A DNA stretch of 64,000 nt. It comes from a virus. The first letter of the stretch is position 1. Every line of letters starts with the position of its first letter. Below the pieces are notes generated by a model. It saw nothing but the letters and a program-made list of their open reading frames with translations. It was not told the DNA's origin and did not search any database. The stretch lies in IMG/VR virus record IMGVR_UViG_3300044846_002555, positions 1-64,000 of that record, one strand, 5' to 3'. Made by a program: the position numbers and the translations under genes. Shown here in pieces: positions 16,877-25,049 of this stretch.

Positions 16877-17866
16877 ATGAGATTTATTATTAGGCATCAG
16901 TTAAGAGACCTTAAAATGGGGGGTCACGAGTTTTATGTGACTAGTTTATTTAAAAAATTTATAAATTCAATAAAATTAAAATATCCGGAACACACTTTTG
17001 ATGTGGAAGTCGACCAATCTTATGAGAAATATGGTCAAGGGAGTATTTTTAGTTGTATGAGTTTATCGATTATTAATCCTGAAAATAATAATTATATTTT
17101 AATATCATTATTCGATAATTGGAAATATCATTTTATGAGGCATCTTGGTTGGGAACCAAAAAAAATGAAACAATTTTTTTATGCTGGTGGATTTAATTTT
17201 TTAGATTATTTTAACTATAAAAAAATATCATCGTTAAATCCTGATTTAGAATTCCCGGATGATATACAAAGTGTTTTTAACACTTTTTTTTATAACCCTT
17301 ATTTTGATTGTTGTTACGATGAAATGGAATCAATCTATAACACTAAAAATAATAGAGAACAAAAACTTTATTTTAGGGGGTGGATGTGGGATTTTAGAAA
17401 ACAAATGACCGAAAATATTAATCGAGACGATATTTTAATTATTGATAAAAACCAAAACAATCAAAATTTAAATTATGTTGATTACTTAAAAGACATGGCG
17501 AATTATTCGGTTAGTTTAAGTTTACCGGGTGGAACAGAATCTTGTAATAGAGACATAGAATGTTTTGGTATTGGTGTTCCTGTTATTAGACCTTATTTAC
17601 AAATAAATTATCCTGAACCATTAATACCAAACTACCATTACATTAATTGTTATCACTATTGTGATTATACGGATAACGGAAACCCAAAATATTTGTCATA
17701 CGAAGATTTTCAAAAAAATTTAATATACACTTGGGAGAAAGTTAAAAATAACCAAGAGTATTTAGATTTTATATCTAAAAATGCCCGAGAATGGTTTGTT
17801 AAAAACTGTCAACCTGAAAATAATATAGAATTATTTTTAAATAAAATTGATTTAAATTTATTATAA
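16877..17866 (+). CDS. Putative glycosyltransferase, exostosin/CAP10-like
   Basis: 329 residues. No clear single family. The segment KLYFRGWMWDFRKQM followed by YLKDMANYSVSLSLPGGTESCNRDIECFGIGVPVIRP resembles the C-terminal donor-binding region of exostosin (GT47) and CAP10 (GT90) enzymes: 'FRG...R', then 'y..sl.lpG...s.R..E....G.pvi'. A C-terminal QKNLIYTWEKVKNNQEYLDFISKNAREWF helix follows. It lies 3 bp after the GT60 gene and 1 bp before the next, clearly the same operon. An alternative is a distant GT4 enzyme. Confidence 0.6.
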   Translation: MRFIIRHQLRDLKMGGHEFYVTSLFKKFINSIKLKYPEHTFDVEVDQSYEKYGQGSIFSCMSLSIINPENNNYILISLFDNWKYHFMRHLGWEPKKMKQFFYAGGFNFLDYFNYKKISSLNPDLEFPDDIQSVFNTFFYNPYFDCCYDEMESIYNTKNNREQKLYFRGWMWDFRKQMTENINRDDILIIDKNQNNQNLNYVDYLKDMANYSVSLSLPGGTESCNRDIECFGIGVPVIRPYLQINYPEPLIPNYHYINCYHYCDYTDNGNPKYLSYEDFQKNLIYTWEKVKNNQEYLDFISKNAREWFVKNCQPENNIELFLNKIDLNLL

Positions 17867-17867
17867 T

Positions 17868-19544
17868 ATGAGTGTAACATTAGTGACCGGTTTATGGAAT
17901 ATAGGGAGAGGTGACCTTCAAGAAGGGTGGTCTCGTTCATTCCAATATTATTTAGAAAAATTTGAACAATTGTTACATGTTAATGAGAATATGATTATTT
18001 TTGGTGATAAAGAATTAGAAAAATTTGTTTTTAAATATAGACGTGTTGAAAACACTCAATTTATTCATAGAGAGTTATCTTGGTTTAAAGATAATGAATT
18101 TTACACTAAAATACAATCAATTAGAACTAACCCCGAATGGTTTAATCAGGTTGGGTGGTTATCTGATTCAACTCAAGCCAAATTAGAAATGTATAATCCT
18201 TTAGTGATGTCTAAAGTGTTTTTACTTCACGACGCCAAACTATTAGATAAGTTTAATTCCGAATATATGTTTTGGGTTGATGCCGGAATAACAAACACAA
18301 TTCATCCGGGATATTTTACTCACGACAAAGTTTTAAACAAAATACCTAAATTAGTAAATAATTTTCATTTTGTATGTTTCCCTTATGAAACAAATAGTGA
18401 AATACACGGATTCAAATATGATGTTTTATGTAATATTGCGGGAAACAAAGTTAATAAAGTTGCTCGAGCCGGTTTTTTTGGTGGTAAAAAAAATGTAATA
18501 TCAGAAATAAATTCAATATATTATGGATTGATGAATGATACTTTATCTAAAGGTTTTATGGGTACGGAAGAATCATTATTTACCATAATGACTTATCAAT
18601 ACCCAAATTTAATAACTTATTCAGAAATAGATGGTAATGGTTTGATGGGTAAATTTTTTGAGGATTTAAAAAATGATAATGTTATTGTTAAATCTGAAAG
18701 TTCTAAAAATGTAATAATAAATAATAATATGGATATCACTAACGTTGCTCTTTATGTAATAACATTTAATTCCCCAAAACAATTTGAGGTTTTAATCCAA
18801 ACTATGTTAGAATATGATAAAGATTTTATAGATAAACCGGCAAAATACTTATTGAACAATTCAACTGATTTATCAACAACTGAACGTTATGTTGAATTAT
18901 GTTTACAATATGGTTTTGAACATATCAAAAAAGACAATATTGGTATTGTTGGAGGTAGAGTTTTTGTTGCGGAACATTTTGATAAAACAAATCACGATTG
19001 TTATTTTTGGTTTGAAGATGATATGGCATTTTATCCAAGAAAAAATAAAATGTGTAAAAATGGTTTTAATAGATGGACTGAAAATTTATATCAAAAATCA
19101 TTAGAGATTCTTAAAAAAGAAAATTTTGATTTTTTAAAACTTAACTACACTGAATTTTTTGGTGATAATAGTACTCAATGGAGTTGGTATAATGTTCCCC
19201 AAGATTTTAGACAAAGACATTGGCCTGATAATCCAAGATTACCTGAACAAGGATTAAATCCGAATTCTCCAAAGACAGTTTTTAAAAATATTAAATCACA
19301 TAATGGTTTACCATATGTCACAGGTGAAATTTATTTATGTAATTGGCCAATACTTTTAAGTAGAGAAGGTAACTATAAATGTTATTTAGAAACTAAATGG
19401 GCTCACCCTTTTGAACAAACTTTAATGTCTCATTGTTATCAAGAAACTGTAATGGGTAATATTAATCCCGGGTTATTGTTATTAACACCAACTGAACACA
19501 ATAGATTTGACCATTATGATGGTTCGTTAAGAAAAGAAAGTTAA
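17868..19544 (+). CDS. Two-domain protein: HtrL/YibB-like + GT2/GT-A-like transferase
   Basis: 558 residues. Residues 1-~270 match HtrL/YibB/WlaTC: TLVTGLWNIGRGDLQEGWSRSF, then YNPLVMSKVFLLHDAK, EYMFWVDAGITNT (metal-type DAG) and RAGFFGGKK. That family is found in LPS loci and is a presumed glycosyltransferase. After an Asn-rich linker (~275-285) a second domain starts at ALYVITFNSPKQFEVLIQTML, with AKYLLNNSTD and CYFWFEDDMAFYPR; EDDM is the likely metal site of a GT-A enzyme. HSHCYQE-type C-terminal elements were not assigned. The fusion suggests two sequential sugar additions. It is 1 bp after the previous gene. Confidence 0.7.
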   Translation: MSVTLVTGLWNIGRGDLQEGWSRSFQYYLEKFEQLLHVNENMIIFGDKELEKFVFKYRRVENTQFIHRELSWFKDNEFYTKIQSIRTNPEWFNQVGWLSDSTQAKLEMYNPLVMSKVFLLHDAKLLDKFNSEYMFWVDAGITNTIHPGYFTHDKVLNKIPKLVNNFHFVCFPYETNSEIHGFKYDVLCNIAGNKVNKVARAGFFGGKKNVISEINSIYYGLMNDTLSKGFMGTEESLFTIMTYQYPNLITYSEIDGNGLMGKFFEDLKNDNVIVKSESSKNVIINNNMDITNVALYVITFNSPKQFEVLIQTMLEYDKDFIDKPAKYLLNNSTDLSTTERYVELCLQYGFEHIKKDNIGIVGGRVFVAEHFDKTNHDCYFWFEDDMAFYPRKNKMCKNGFNRWTENLYQKSLEILKKENFDFLKLNYTEFFGDNSTQWSWYNVPQDFRQRHWPDNPRLPEQGLNPNSPKTVFKNIKSHNGLPYVTGEIYLCNWPILLSREGNYKCYLETKWAHPFEQTLMSHCYQETVMGNINPGLLLLTPTEHNRFDHYDGSLRKES

Positions 19545-19568
19545 TTTGTTTATTTTTGGAAAGCAAAG

Positions 19569-19576
19569 TATTTATA
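19569..19576 (+). promoter_or_regulatory. TATTTATA promoter-like motif
   Basis: TATTTATAAATA starts at 19569; the core ends 14 nt before the ATG at 19591. One of the best-placed members of the recurrent set. Confidence 0.5.
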
Positions 19577-19590
19577 AATAAAAACAATAG

Positions 19591-20436
19591 ATGGATTTTT
19601 TTATAAAGAAAAACGCAACCTTACCGGTACTAAAGTTACAAGTGGTTAAAGACGGAAGAAGTGACTATAATAAGTTTATGGATATGATTGAAGAATCGGC
19701 CATTTTCTTCTCAATGGTTGACGTAGAAACCGGTATTCCAAAAATAAGTTCAAGACCTGCAGGGTTTGTTGAAAAAACTTTTGTTGACTTGAATGCTGGT
19801 CCTGAATATTACATATATTATCAGTTTACACCAAGAGATACTAATAGAGTTGGTCGATACGCCGGTCAATTTATGTTAAGAAATTCCGATGGTGTCCTTA
19901 TATTACCAATACGTGAAGAATTATTTATAAATGTTCAAGATTCATTTATTGCTGATGATTTAGTTTATGATAGTTGTTACGTGTCAGAATTCCCTTGTTG
20001 TATCAATGGACCATATACTACAACAACAACTACAGAATGTTGTCCTTGTACTACAACTACTACTACAATTAATCATACTACAACCACGACAACAACAGTT
20101 CCTGTATTATCCGAAGTTAATATGGGTTCAGGTATTTATGACGATATTGGTCATTTATTTATTGATTTTATTGCCGATAGTCCTCAACTAATTAAATGTA
20201 TTGTTGAAGATTATGTATTGGCACCTCCGTTTTATATAATTGGTGGTGAGAACTATTATATGTATACCCCATTACAAATAGGTGGAACAATTTATAGTGA
20301 CCCTAATGGACAAACAATATCATTGATTAATGATGGTAGTTATGTCACTCAAGTAAACGGATATCAAGTAATCACCGTTTTTAATTCTGTAATTACCGGA
20401 ATTGTTAATTTTAACAATTTACTTCCATGTCATTAA
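19591..20436 (+). CDS. Probable virion protein with poly-Thr linker
   Basis: 281 residues. The N-terminal domain (1-~140) begins FFIKKNATLPVLKLQVVKDG and reads like a beta-sandwich virion domain (ESAIFFSMVDVETGIPKISS, YYIYYQFTPRDTNRVGRYAGQF). Then come two CC/PCC clusters and poly-Thr runs at 143-148, 154-159 and 163-169 (20017-20100), and a C-terminal beta domain (~172-281). The architecture is like 14670-15560 and like the insertion in the tail sheath: globular domain, Cys, Thr tract, globular domain. It has its own TATTTATA motif. Function unknown; structural or adhesive role inferred. Confidence 0.6.
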   Translation: MDFFIKKNATLPVLKLQVVKDGRSDYNKFMDMIEESAIFFSMVDVETGIPKISSRPAGFVEKTFVDLNAGPEYYIYYQFTPRDTNRVGRYAGQFMLRNSDGVLILPIREELFINVQDSFIADDLVYDSCYVSEFPCCINGPYTTTTTTECCPCTTTTTTINHTTTTTTTVPVLSEVNMGSGIYDDIGHLFIDFIADSPQLIKCIVEDYVLAPPFYIIGGENYYMYTPLQIGGTIYSDPNGQTISLINDGSYVTQVNGYQVITVFNSVITGIVNFNNLLPCH

Positions 20437-20468
20437 TCTAAAATTGATTTATTAATTATTATCAATTA

Positions 20469-20476
20469 TATTTATA
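20469..20476 (+). promoter_or_regulatory. TATTTATA promoter-like motif before DNA polymerase
   Basis: The motif ends 58 nt before the ATG at 20535. The leader between them contains a three-codon ORF (20513-20524, ATG TCA TTC TAA) just before the polymerase start. Confidence 0.4.
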
Positions 20477-20534
20477 GAAACAAGACAAACCTGATTTAAA
20501 ATCGGAGCAAATATGTCATTCTAAAAAATATATT

Positions 20535-23468
20535 ATGGTAACACAAGAAGAGATTAAAGCATTCCTTGAGGGGAATGACCCTGAAGAGCATATCGTTGCA
20601 ATCGAGTATGATTACGCATCGGACGCTATCTACAAAATCAAAGAAATCCCTGGTCAGGGAAAAATAATCAAAAAAGACACATTTACAGCATTTGCTTGGG
20701 TTGGTGATTTAAGAGATTTGAATTTTTATTCAAAATCAAAAGACCAACAAAAAGAAGCAATGAAGAAACACGGTATCATCATTGAGAAATTAGAAACCAA
20801 AGGTAATGAGAGATTAGAAAAAGGTCTTAAGTTTATGGTAAAATCAATGAAAGGGTATCGTTCACTTATACAATTCTTTAGGGATGGTGGTGTAGACCCA
20901 TGGGGTGAAAAAACAAAAGGTAAATTAACGGTACTTCCACCGGTAGAACAATTCCTTATTTCAAGAGAGAAGAGATTATTCAAAGGATATGAAGAGTACA
21001 ACGACATCACCCGACTCGGATTTGACTTGGAGACGACCTCTTTAGAACCTAAAGATGGTCGTATATTTATGATTGGAATCAAAACCAATAAAGGATACCA
21101 AAAAGTTATTGAGTGCGCTGATGAAGACCAAGAACGTAGAGGGTTGGTAGAATTCTTCAATATTATTGATGAACTTAAACCTTCAATCATTGGTGGGTAT
21201 AACTCAGCAAACTTCGACTGGTTTTGGATATTTGAAAGATGTAAAGCACTTAACTTGGACATCAAAAAGATTGCAAAATCTTTAAACCCGGCAAGACCTA
21301 TCGGACAAAAAGATGGGATGTTAAAACTTGCTAACGAGGTTGAAAGATATTCTCAAACTCAATTATGGGGTTATAACATCATTGATATTATTCACTCTGT
21401 TCGTAGAGCACAAGCAATCAACTCAAGTATTAAATCAGCAGGGTTAAAGTATATTACACAATACATTAAAGCTGAAGCCCCTGACCGAGTTTATATTGAC
21501 CATTTAGATATTGGACCGATGTATGCTAAAAAAGAGGAGTATTGGTTAAATGTTGAGAATGGAAAATATAAGAAAGCGGATAATCCTGCGTTTGATAATT
21601 TAGATACAAGATTCCCGGGTAAATACTTAAAGGTGACGGGTGATAACATTGTTGAGAGATATCTTGACGATGACTTGGAGGAAACGTTGACAGTGGATGA
21701 TGAATTCAACCAAGGAACGTTTCTATTAGCGTCAATGGTACCAACAACATATGAAAGAGTTTCCACGATGGGAACTGCCACATTATGGAGAATGATTATG
21801 TTAGCTTGGTCATATAAGAATAACCTTGCAATACCTCAAAAAGAAGATAAGACCGACTTCGTAGGAGGACTTTCACGACTACTTAAAGTTGGTTACTCTA
21901 CCAATGTACTTAAACTTGACTACTCGTCTCTATACCCATCTATTCAGTTGGTTCACGATGTGTTTCCCGAGTGTGATGTGATGGGTGGAATGAAAGGTAT
22001 GTTAGCTTACTTCCGTAACGCTCGTATTATGTATAAAAACTTGGCGGGTGAGTTCTATGAAACTGACCGTAAAAAGTCCTTATCATATGACCGAAAACAA
22101 TTACCTATTAAGATATTCATTAACTCGATGTTTGGGGCATTATCCGCACCACACGTTTATGAATGGGGAGATATGTTTATGGGTGAACAGATTACTTGTA
22201 CCGGAAGACAATATCTTCGTCAGATGATTAAGTTCTTTATGAAGAAAGGATATACCCCACTAGTAATGGATACCGATGGTGTCAACTTCTCTAAACCTGA
22301 AGGATGGGAGAATAGACGTTACATTGGTAAAGGATTGAATTGGAAAGTTAAAGAGGGTAAAGAATATACCGGAGATGATGCCGACGTTGCAGAATTTAAT
22401 GACCTTTTTATGAGAGGTGAAATGGCGTTGGACACTGATGGTACTTGGCCATCTTGTATTAATTTGGCTCGTAAGAATTATGCGGTTATGGAGGCGAGTG
22501 GTAAAATTAAACTGACTGGTAATACTATTAAATCTAAAAAACTTCCATTATATATTGAGGACTTTTTAGATAAAGGTGTAAAATTATTATTGGAGGGTAA
22601 AGGTCAAGAATTTATTGAGTGGTATTATGAATACCTACAAAAAATTTATGATAAAGATATTCCTCTTATGAAGATTGCTCAGAGAGCTAAGGTTAAGTTA
22701 TCTATTGATGACTATAAAAAAAGATGTGGTATGAAAACTAAGGCGGGTTCCTTAATGAGTAGAATGGCTCATATGGAATTGGCAATTAAACACGATTTAA
22801 AAGTTTCGTTAGGTGATGTTATTAGTTATGTTAATAATGGTATTAAAGCGTCTCACGGAGATGTTCAAAAAGTGAATAAACCTAAAAAAGGTTGGTCTGA
22901 AAAACAAATAGAATTATATTTTTCATCATATGATTCCACACATTATAAAGAAAAAGAAAAGTTTTTATTAAAAAATGGTTGGGAAAAATCTTGGTCTGAC
23001 GATAATTGGGTTCGTTCTGACGAGCCAATGAAAGAAGCGATGAATGGTGTTCCAACGGATGTTGCATATAGACTTGCAAATGCTGATAATACTGATTCGG
23101 CGATACAATTAAATTGTTATATGTTAGACCAAACTGAAATTGAAAACAATCCGGATATGAGAGGTGATTATAATGTGGAGAGAGCCATCTCAACATTTAA
23201 TAAACGAATTGGTCCGTTATTGGTTGTGTTTAAAGAAGAAGTTAGAGAACAATTAATTGTTGTTAATCCTGAAGATAGAGGGTTTTTCACTAAAGAACAA
23301 TCTGAACTTATAAATGGTGTTCCATTTAAAGAAGGTGACCAAGATAGATTAAAAGAGGATGTGTTAGATATTAGTGAGGGTGAGATTAAGTATTGGGAAA
23401 AACGAGGAATGAGTCCTGATTACATTTATGACTTAGCATCCGAAGGTTGGGAAGAATATATTAATTAA
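20535..23468 (+). CDS. 43: Family B DNA polymerase (T4 gp43-like)
   Basis: 977 residues. The 3'-5' exonuclease motif Exo I is GFDLETT with D164 and E166; Exo II is probably GGYNSANFDWF around 220-230. Polymerase motif A is LDYSSLYPSIQ (D462, SLYPS 465-469), motif B is KQLPIKIFINSMFG (521-534), and motif C is MDTDGV (D579, D581). Both active sites look intact. It is somewhat longer than T4 gp43 (898). It stands alone between virion-decoration genes and the minus-strand neck block, away from the rest of the replication set (52.6-60.9 kb). No intein or intron is apparent. Followed by a strong terminator. Confidence 0.95.
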   Translation: MVTQEEIKAFLEGNDPEEHIVAIEYDYASDAIYKIKEIPGQGKIIKKDTFTAFAWVGDLRDLNFYSKSKDQQKEAMKKHGIIIEKLETKGNERLEKGLKFMVKSMKGYRSLIQFFRDGGVDPWGEKTKGKLTVLPPVEQFLISREKRLFKGYEEYNDITRLGFDLETTSLEPKDGRIFMIGIKTNKGYQKVIECADEDQERRGLVEFFNIIDELKPSIIGGYNSANFDWFWIFERCKALNLDIKKIAKSLNPARPIGQKDGMLKLANEVERYSQTQLWGYNIIDIIHSVRRAQAINSSIKSAGLKYITQYIKAEAPDRVYIDHLDIGPMYAKKEEYWLNVENGKYKKADNPAFDNLDTRFPGKYLKVTGDNIVERYLDDDLEETLTVDDEFNQGTFLLASMVPTTYERVSTMGTATLWRMIMLAWSYKNNLAIPQKEDKTDFVGGLSRLLKVGYSTNVLKLDYSSLYPSIQLVHDVFPECDVMGGMKGMLAYFRNARIMYKNLAGEFYETDRKKSLSYDRKQLPIKIFINSMFGALSAPHVYEWGDMFMGEQITCTGRQYLRQMIKFFMKKGYTPLVMDTDGVNFSKPEGWENRRYIGKGLNWKVKEGKEYTGDDADVAEFNDLFMRGEMALDTDGTWPSCINLARKNYAVMEASGKIKLTGNTIKSKKLPLYIEDFLDKGVKLLLEGKGQEFIEWYYEYLQKIYDKDIPLMKIAQRAKVKLSIDDYKKRCGMKTKAGSLMSRMAHMELAIKHDLKVSLGDVISYVNNGIKASHGDVQKVNKPKKGWSEKQIELYFSSYDSTHYKEKEKFLLKNGWEKSWSDDNWVRSDEPMKEAMNGVPTDVAYRLANADNTDSAIQLNCYMLDQTEIENNPDMRGDYNVERAISTFNKRIGPLLVVFKEEVREQLIVVNPEDRGFFTKEQSELINGVPFKEGDQDRLKEDVLDISEGEIKYWEKRGMSPDYIYDLASEGWEEYIN

Positions 23469-23473
23469 AACAT

Positions 23474-23500
23474 AAAAGGTGTCTAACGACACCTTTTTTT
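23474..23500. terminator. Rho-independent terminator between convergent genes
   Basis: Stem AAAAGGTGTC / GACACCTTTT with loop taac, followed by a T run (to 23500) on the plus strand. It lies between the DNA polymerase stop and the stop of the minus-strand gene at 23499. The A-rich 5' flank allows use in both directions. Confidence 0.9.
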
Positions 23501-23888
23501 ATTCTAATTTTAAACCATCTGATGAAACGATGTACCAATTATTTTCTAACATATAAAATTCAACACAAGCACCCCAATCAATAAATATTTCATCATAGTA
23601 CTCATCAATTTTACCTGAACTAGGTCTAATGAATACTTTGGTTAACGCTTTAATAATAATATGTTCTGTTGTATTAGAATCTAATGTTATATTACAAGAT
23701 TCAACATCTTTAATTACAAGTAGAATTTCCCCATTTGTTCTGTAATTGGATTCGGTAATAATTTTTTTCATTGGTATTAGTTCAGTATTTTCAGTTTCTT
23801 CAGTATTTTCTACCTCGATTAAAGTATTACCTAAAAATCTTGGGTCGTTAATTGTTTTTCTTGTAAATCTTTGGGTTATTGTGTTCAT
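23499..23888 (-). CDS. Hypothetical protein, beta-rich
   Basis: 129 residues, not recognised. An acidic segment (IEVENTEETENTELIP) is followed by MKKIITESNYRTNGEILLVIKDVESCNITLDSN and KVFIRPSSGKIDEYYDEIFIDWGACVEFYMLENNWYIVSSDG, which reads as a small beta-sandwich ending in a 'W.v..S.G' strand, as seen in phage head-decoration or fibre-cap domains. Only 3 bp separate it from the neck-type gene upstream, so it is probably a virion component, but this is inference. M39 (MKKIITES) is a possible internal start. Confidence 0.5.
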   Translation of the reverse strand: MNTITQRFTRKTINDPRFLGNTLIEVENTEETENTELIPMKKIITESNYRTNGEILLVIKDVESCNITLDSNTTEHIIIKALTKVFIRPSSGKIDEYYDEIFIDWGACVEFYMLENNWYIVSSDGLKLE

Positions 23889-23891
23889 AAA

Positions 23892-25028
23892 TTATATTAC
23901 ATAAATTTGTCTTGGCATTGCTCTAAATTTAAGTTGTTTGTTTAAATTTTCTGCGAGTAACGCTTCACGTTCCATCATTTTTTCAGGACGTAATCTTTCT
24001 AATCTTAATTTTAATTCTTCTTCAAGTTTGGATTTTTCATCTTTACCTTCAGTAGCTAAAGTGGCGTAATCCATTGTTAACTCACTATCAGGTGTTTTAA
24101 TGTTACCACTAAATTTACCTCTAACTCTTGATAATGTTTCTTTACAATAAGCAGTAAACCATCTTCTAACAAATTGTTGAGAAGGATTATTTAAGTCAAT
24201 CCAAGACATAGAGTCAATTGGAACGTCAGACGGTAATTTAATAATATCCGGATTGTTTTTTAAACAATTATCTCTATCCGCAGGGCCAACATCGTAATAC
24301 CAATACCATACTTGACCTTTAGCTAAATTTCTGTCACCAAAGTCAAATTTACCACCCGGAGTATTCATTAAGTGAATAGCTTTTTTACCTTCAGGTAATG
24401 CGGTTATAGTATATGTTAAATCACCCGCTATAATACGTCTTTGAATATTAATTTCTTGCATTCTCAATAACATATCAAATGCTGGCATCATAAAATAAGA
24501 ACCTGTTGCACCCATTTGAGCGAAACCACCGGCTCCACCCATACTACCTAAACCACCAAAACTAAAATTATCAAAAAAGACCCCATTCGTTGGAGATGGG
24601 CTAAACCATAATAATTCGTTAATTTCTCTATTTGCTGGAATTTCGTAAATTTGTTGATTAGGTACTAATTGTATAAAATCTTTTTTCAATACTGAATCAC
24701 CACCGGCTTGTAGTCCAACAATTTTTGAATAAGCGTAGGTGTATCGTGTTTCCCAATCTAAACTTTTAGTTACAAAAGCCCTTGATAATGATTGAGTATC
24801 TAAATTTAAGTTGTATAAAGAAGTCCATTGAGATTCAATTAACCAATCTTGAATATATTGTGAATAGTCACCAATAGATAATTCTAATAAACTATCCATC
24901 TGTTCGTCTTCTAATTCAATACTTCTTAATGGGGCACCAAGTAAGTGTTTAATTCTTGTATATAATTTAGTTCTTTCCGGTTCCGGTATAATTGCAGTTT
25001 GGTATGTTGTACCAGTTAATATCGCCAT
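23892..25028 (-). CDS. Neck / head-completion protein, T4 gp13-like
   Basis: 378 residues. The N-terminal TKLYTRIKHLLGAPLRSIELEDEQMDSLLELSIGDYSQYI fits the start of gp13-type neck proteins of T4-like phages ('Y..r.LGaP...ieltdeQiddrideAl..y.eyh'). A Gly/Phe/Met-rich loop (NFSFGGLGSMGGAGGF) lies mid-protein. The C-terminal half includes VRRWFTAYCKETLSRVRGKF, a conserved helix of the family, then a charged coiled segment rich in Glu/Lys/Arg. The role would be head closure and connection to the tail. It sits on the minus strand although the rest of the tail genes are on plus. TATTTATA lies 13 nt before its ATG. Confidence 0.65.
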   Translation of the reverse strand: MAILTGTTYQTAIIPEPERTKLYTRIKHLLGAPLRSIELEDEQMDSLLELSIGDYSQYIQDWLIESQWTSLYNLNLDTQSLSRAFVTKSLDWETRYTYAYSKIVGLQAGGDSVLKKDFIQLVPNQQIYEIPANREINELLWFSPSPTNGVFFDNFSFGGLGSMGGAGGFAQMGATGSYFMMPAFDMLLRMQEINIQRRIIAGDLTYTITALPEGKKAIHLMNTPGGKFDFGDRNLAKGQVWYWYYDVGPADRDNCLKNNPDIIKLPSDVPIDSMSWIDLNNPSQQFVRRWFTAYCKETLSRVRGKFSGNIKTPDSELTMDYATLATEGKDEKSKLEEELKLRLERLRPEKMMEREALLAENLNKQLKFRAMPRQIYVI

Positions 25029-25041
25029 AACGTTTTTATTT

Positions 25042-25049
25042 TATAAATA
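25042..25049 (-). promoter_or_regulatory. TATTTATA promoter-like motif (minus strand)
   Basis: Reads TATTTATAAAATAAAAACGTT then ATG on the minus strand. The core ends 13 nt before the start codon at 25028. It lies in the 21 bp gap after the SOD-fusion gene. Confidence 0.5.

Noticed and set aside
20513-20524. Three-codon ORF before DNA polymerase as a regulatory leader peptide
   Set aside because: Too short to distinguish from chance in an AT-rich leader; no stalling codons or structure support it.
20726-21265. 179-residue minus-strand ORF inside DNA polymerase
   Set aside because: Shadow of the polymerase gene on the other strand; Ser/Leu-rich, no domain, no promoter.
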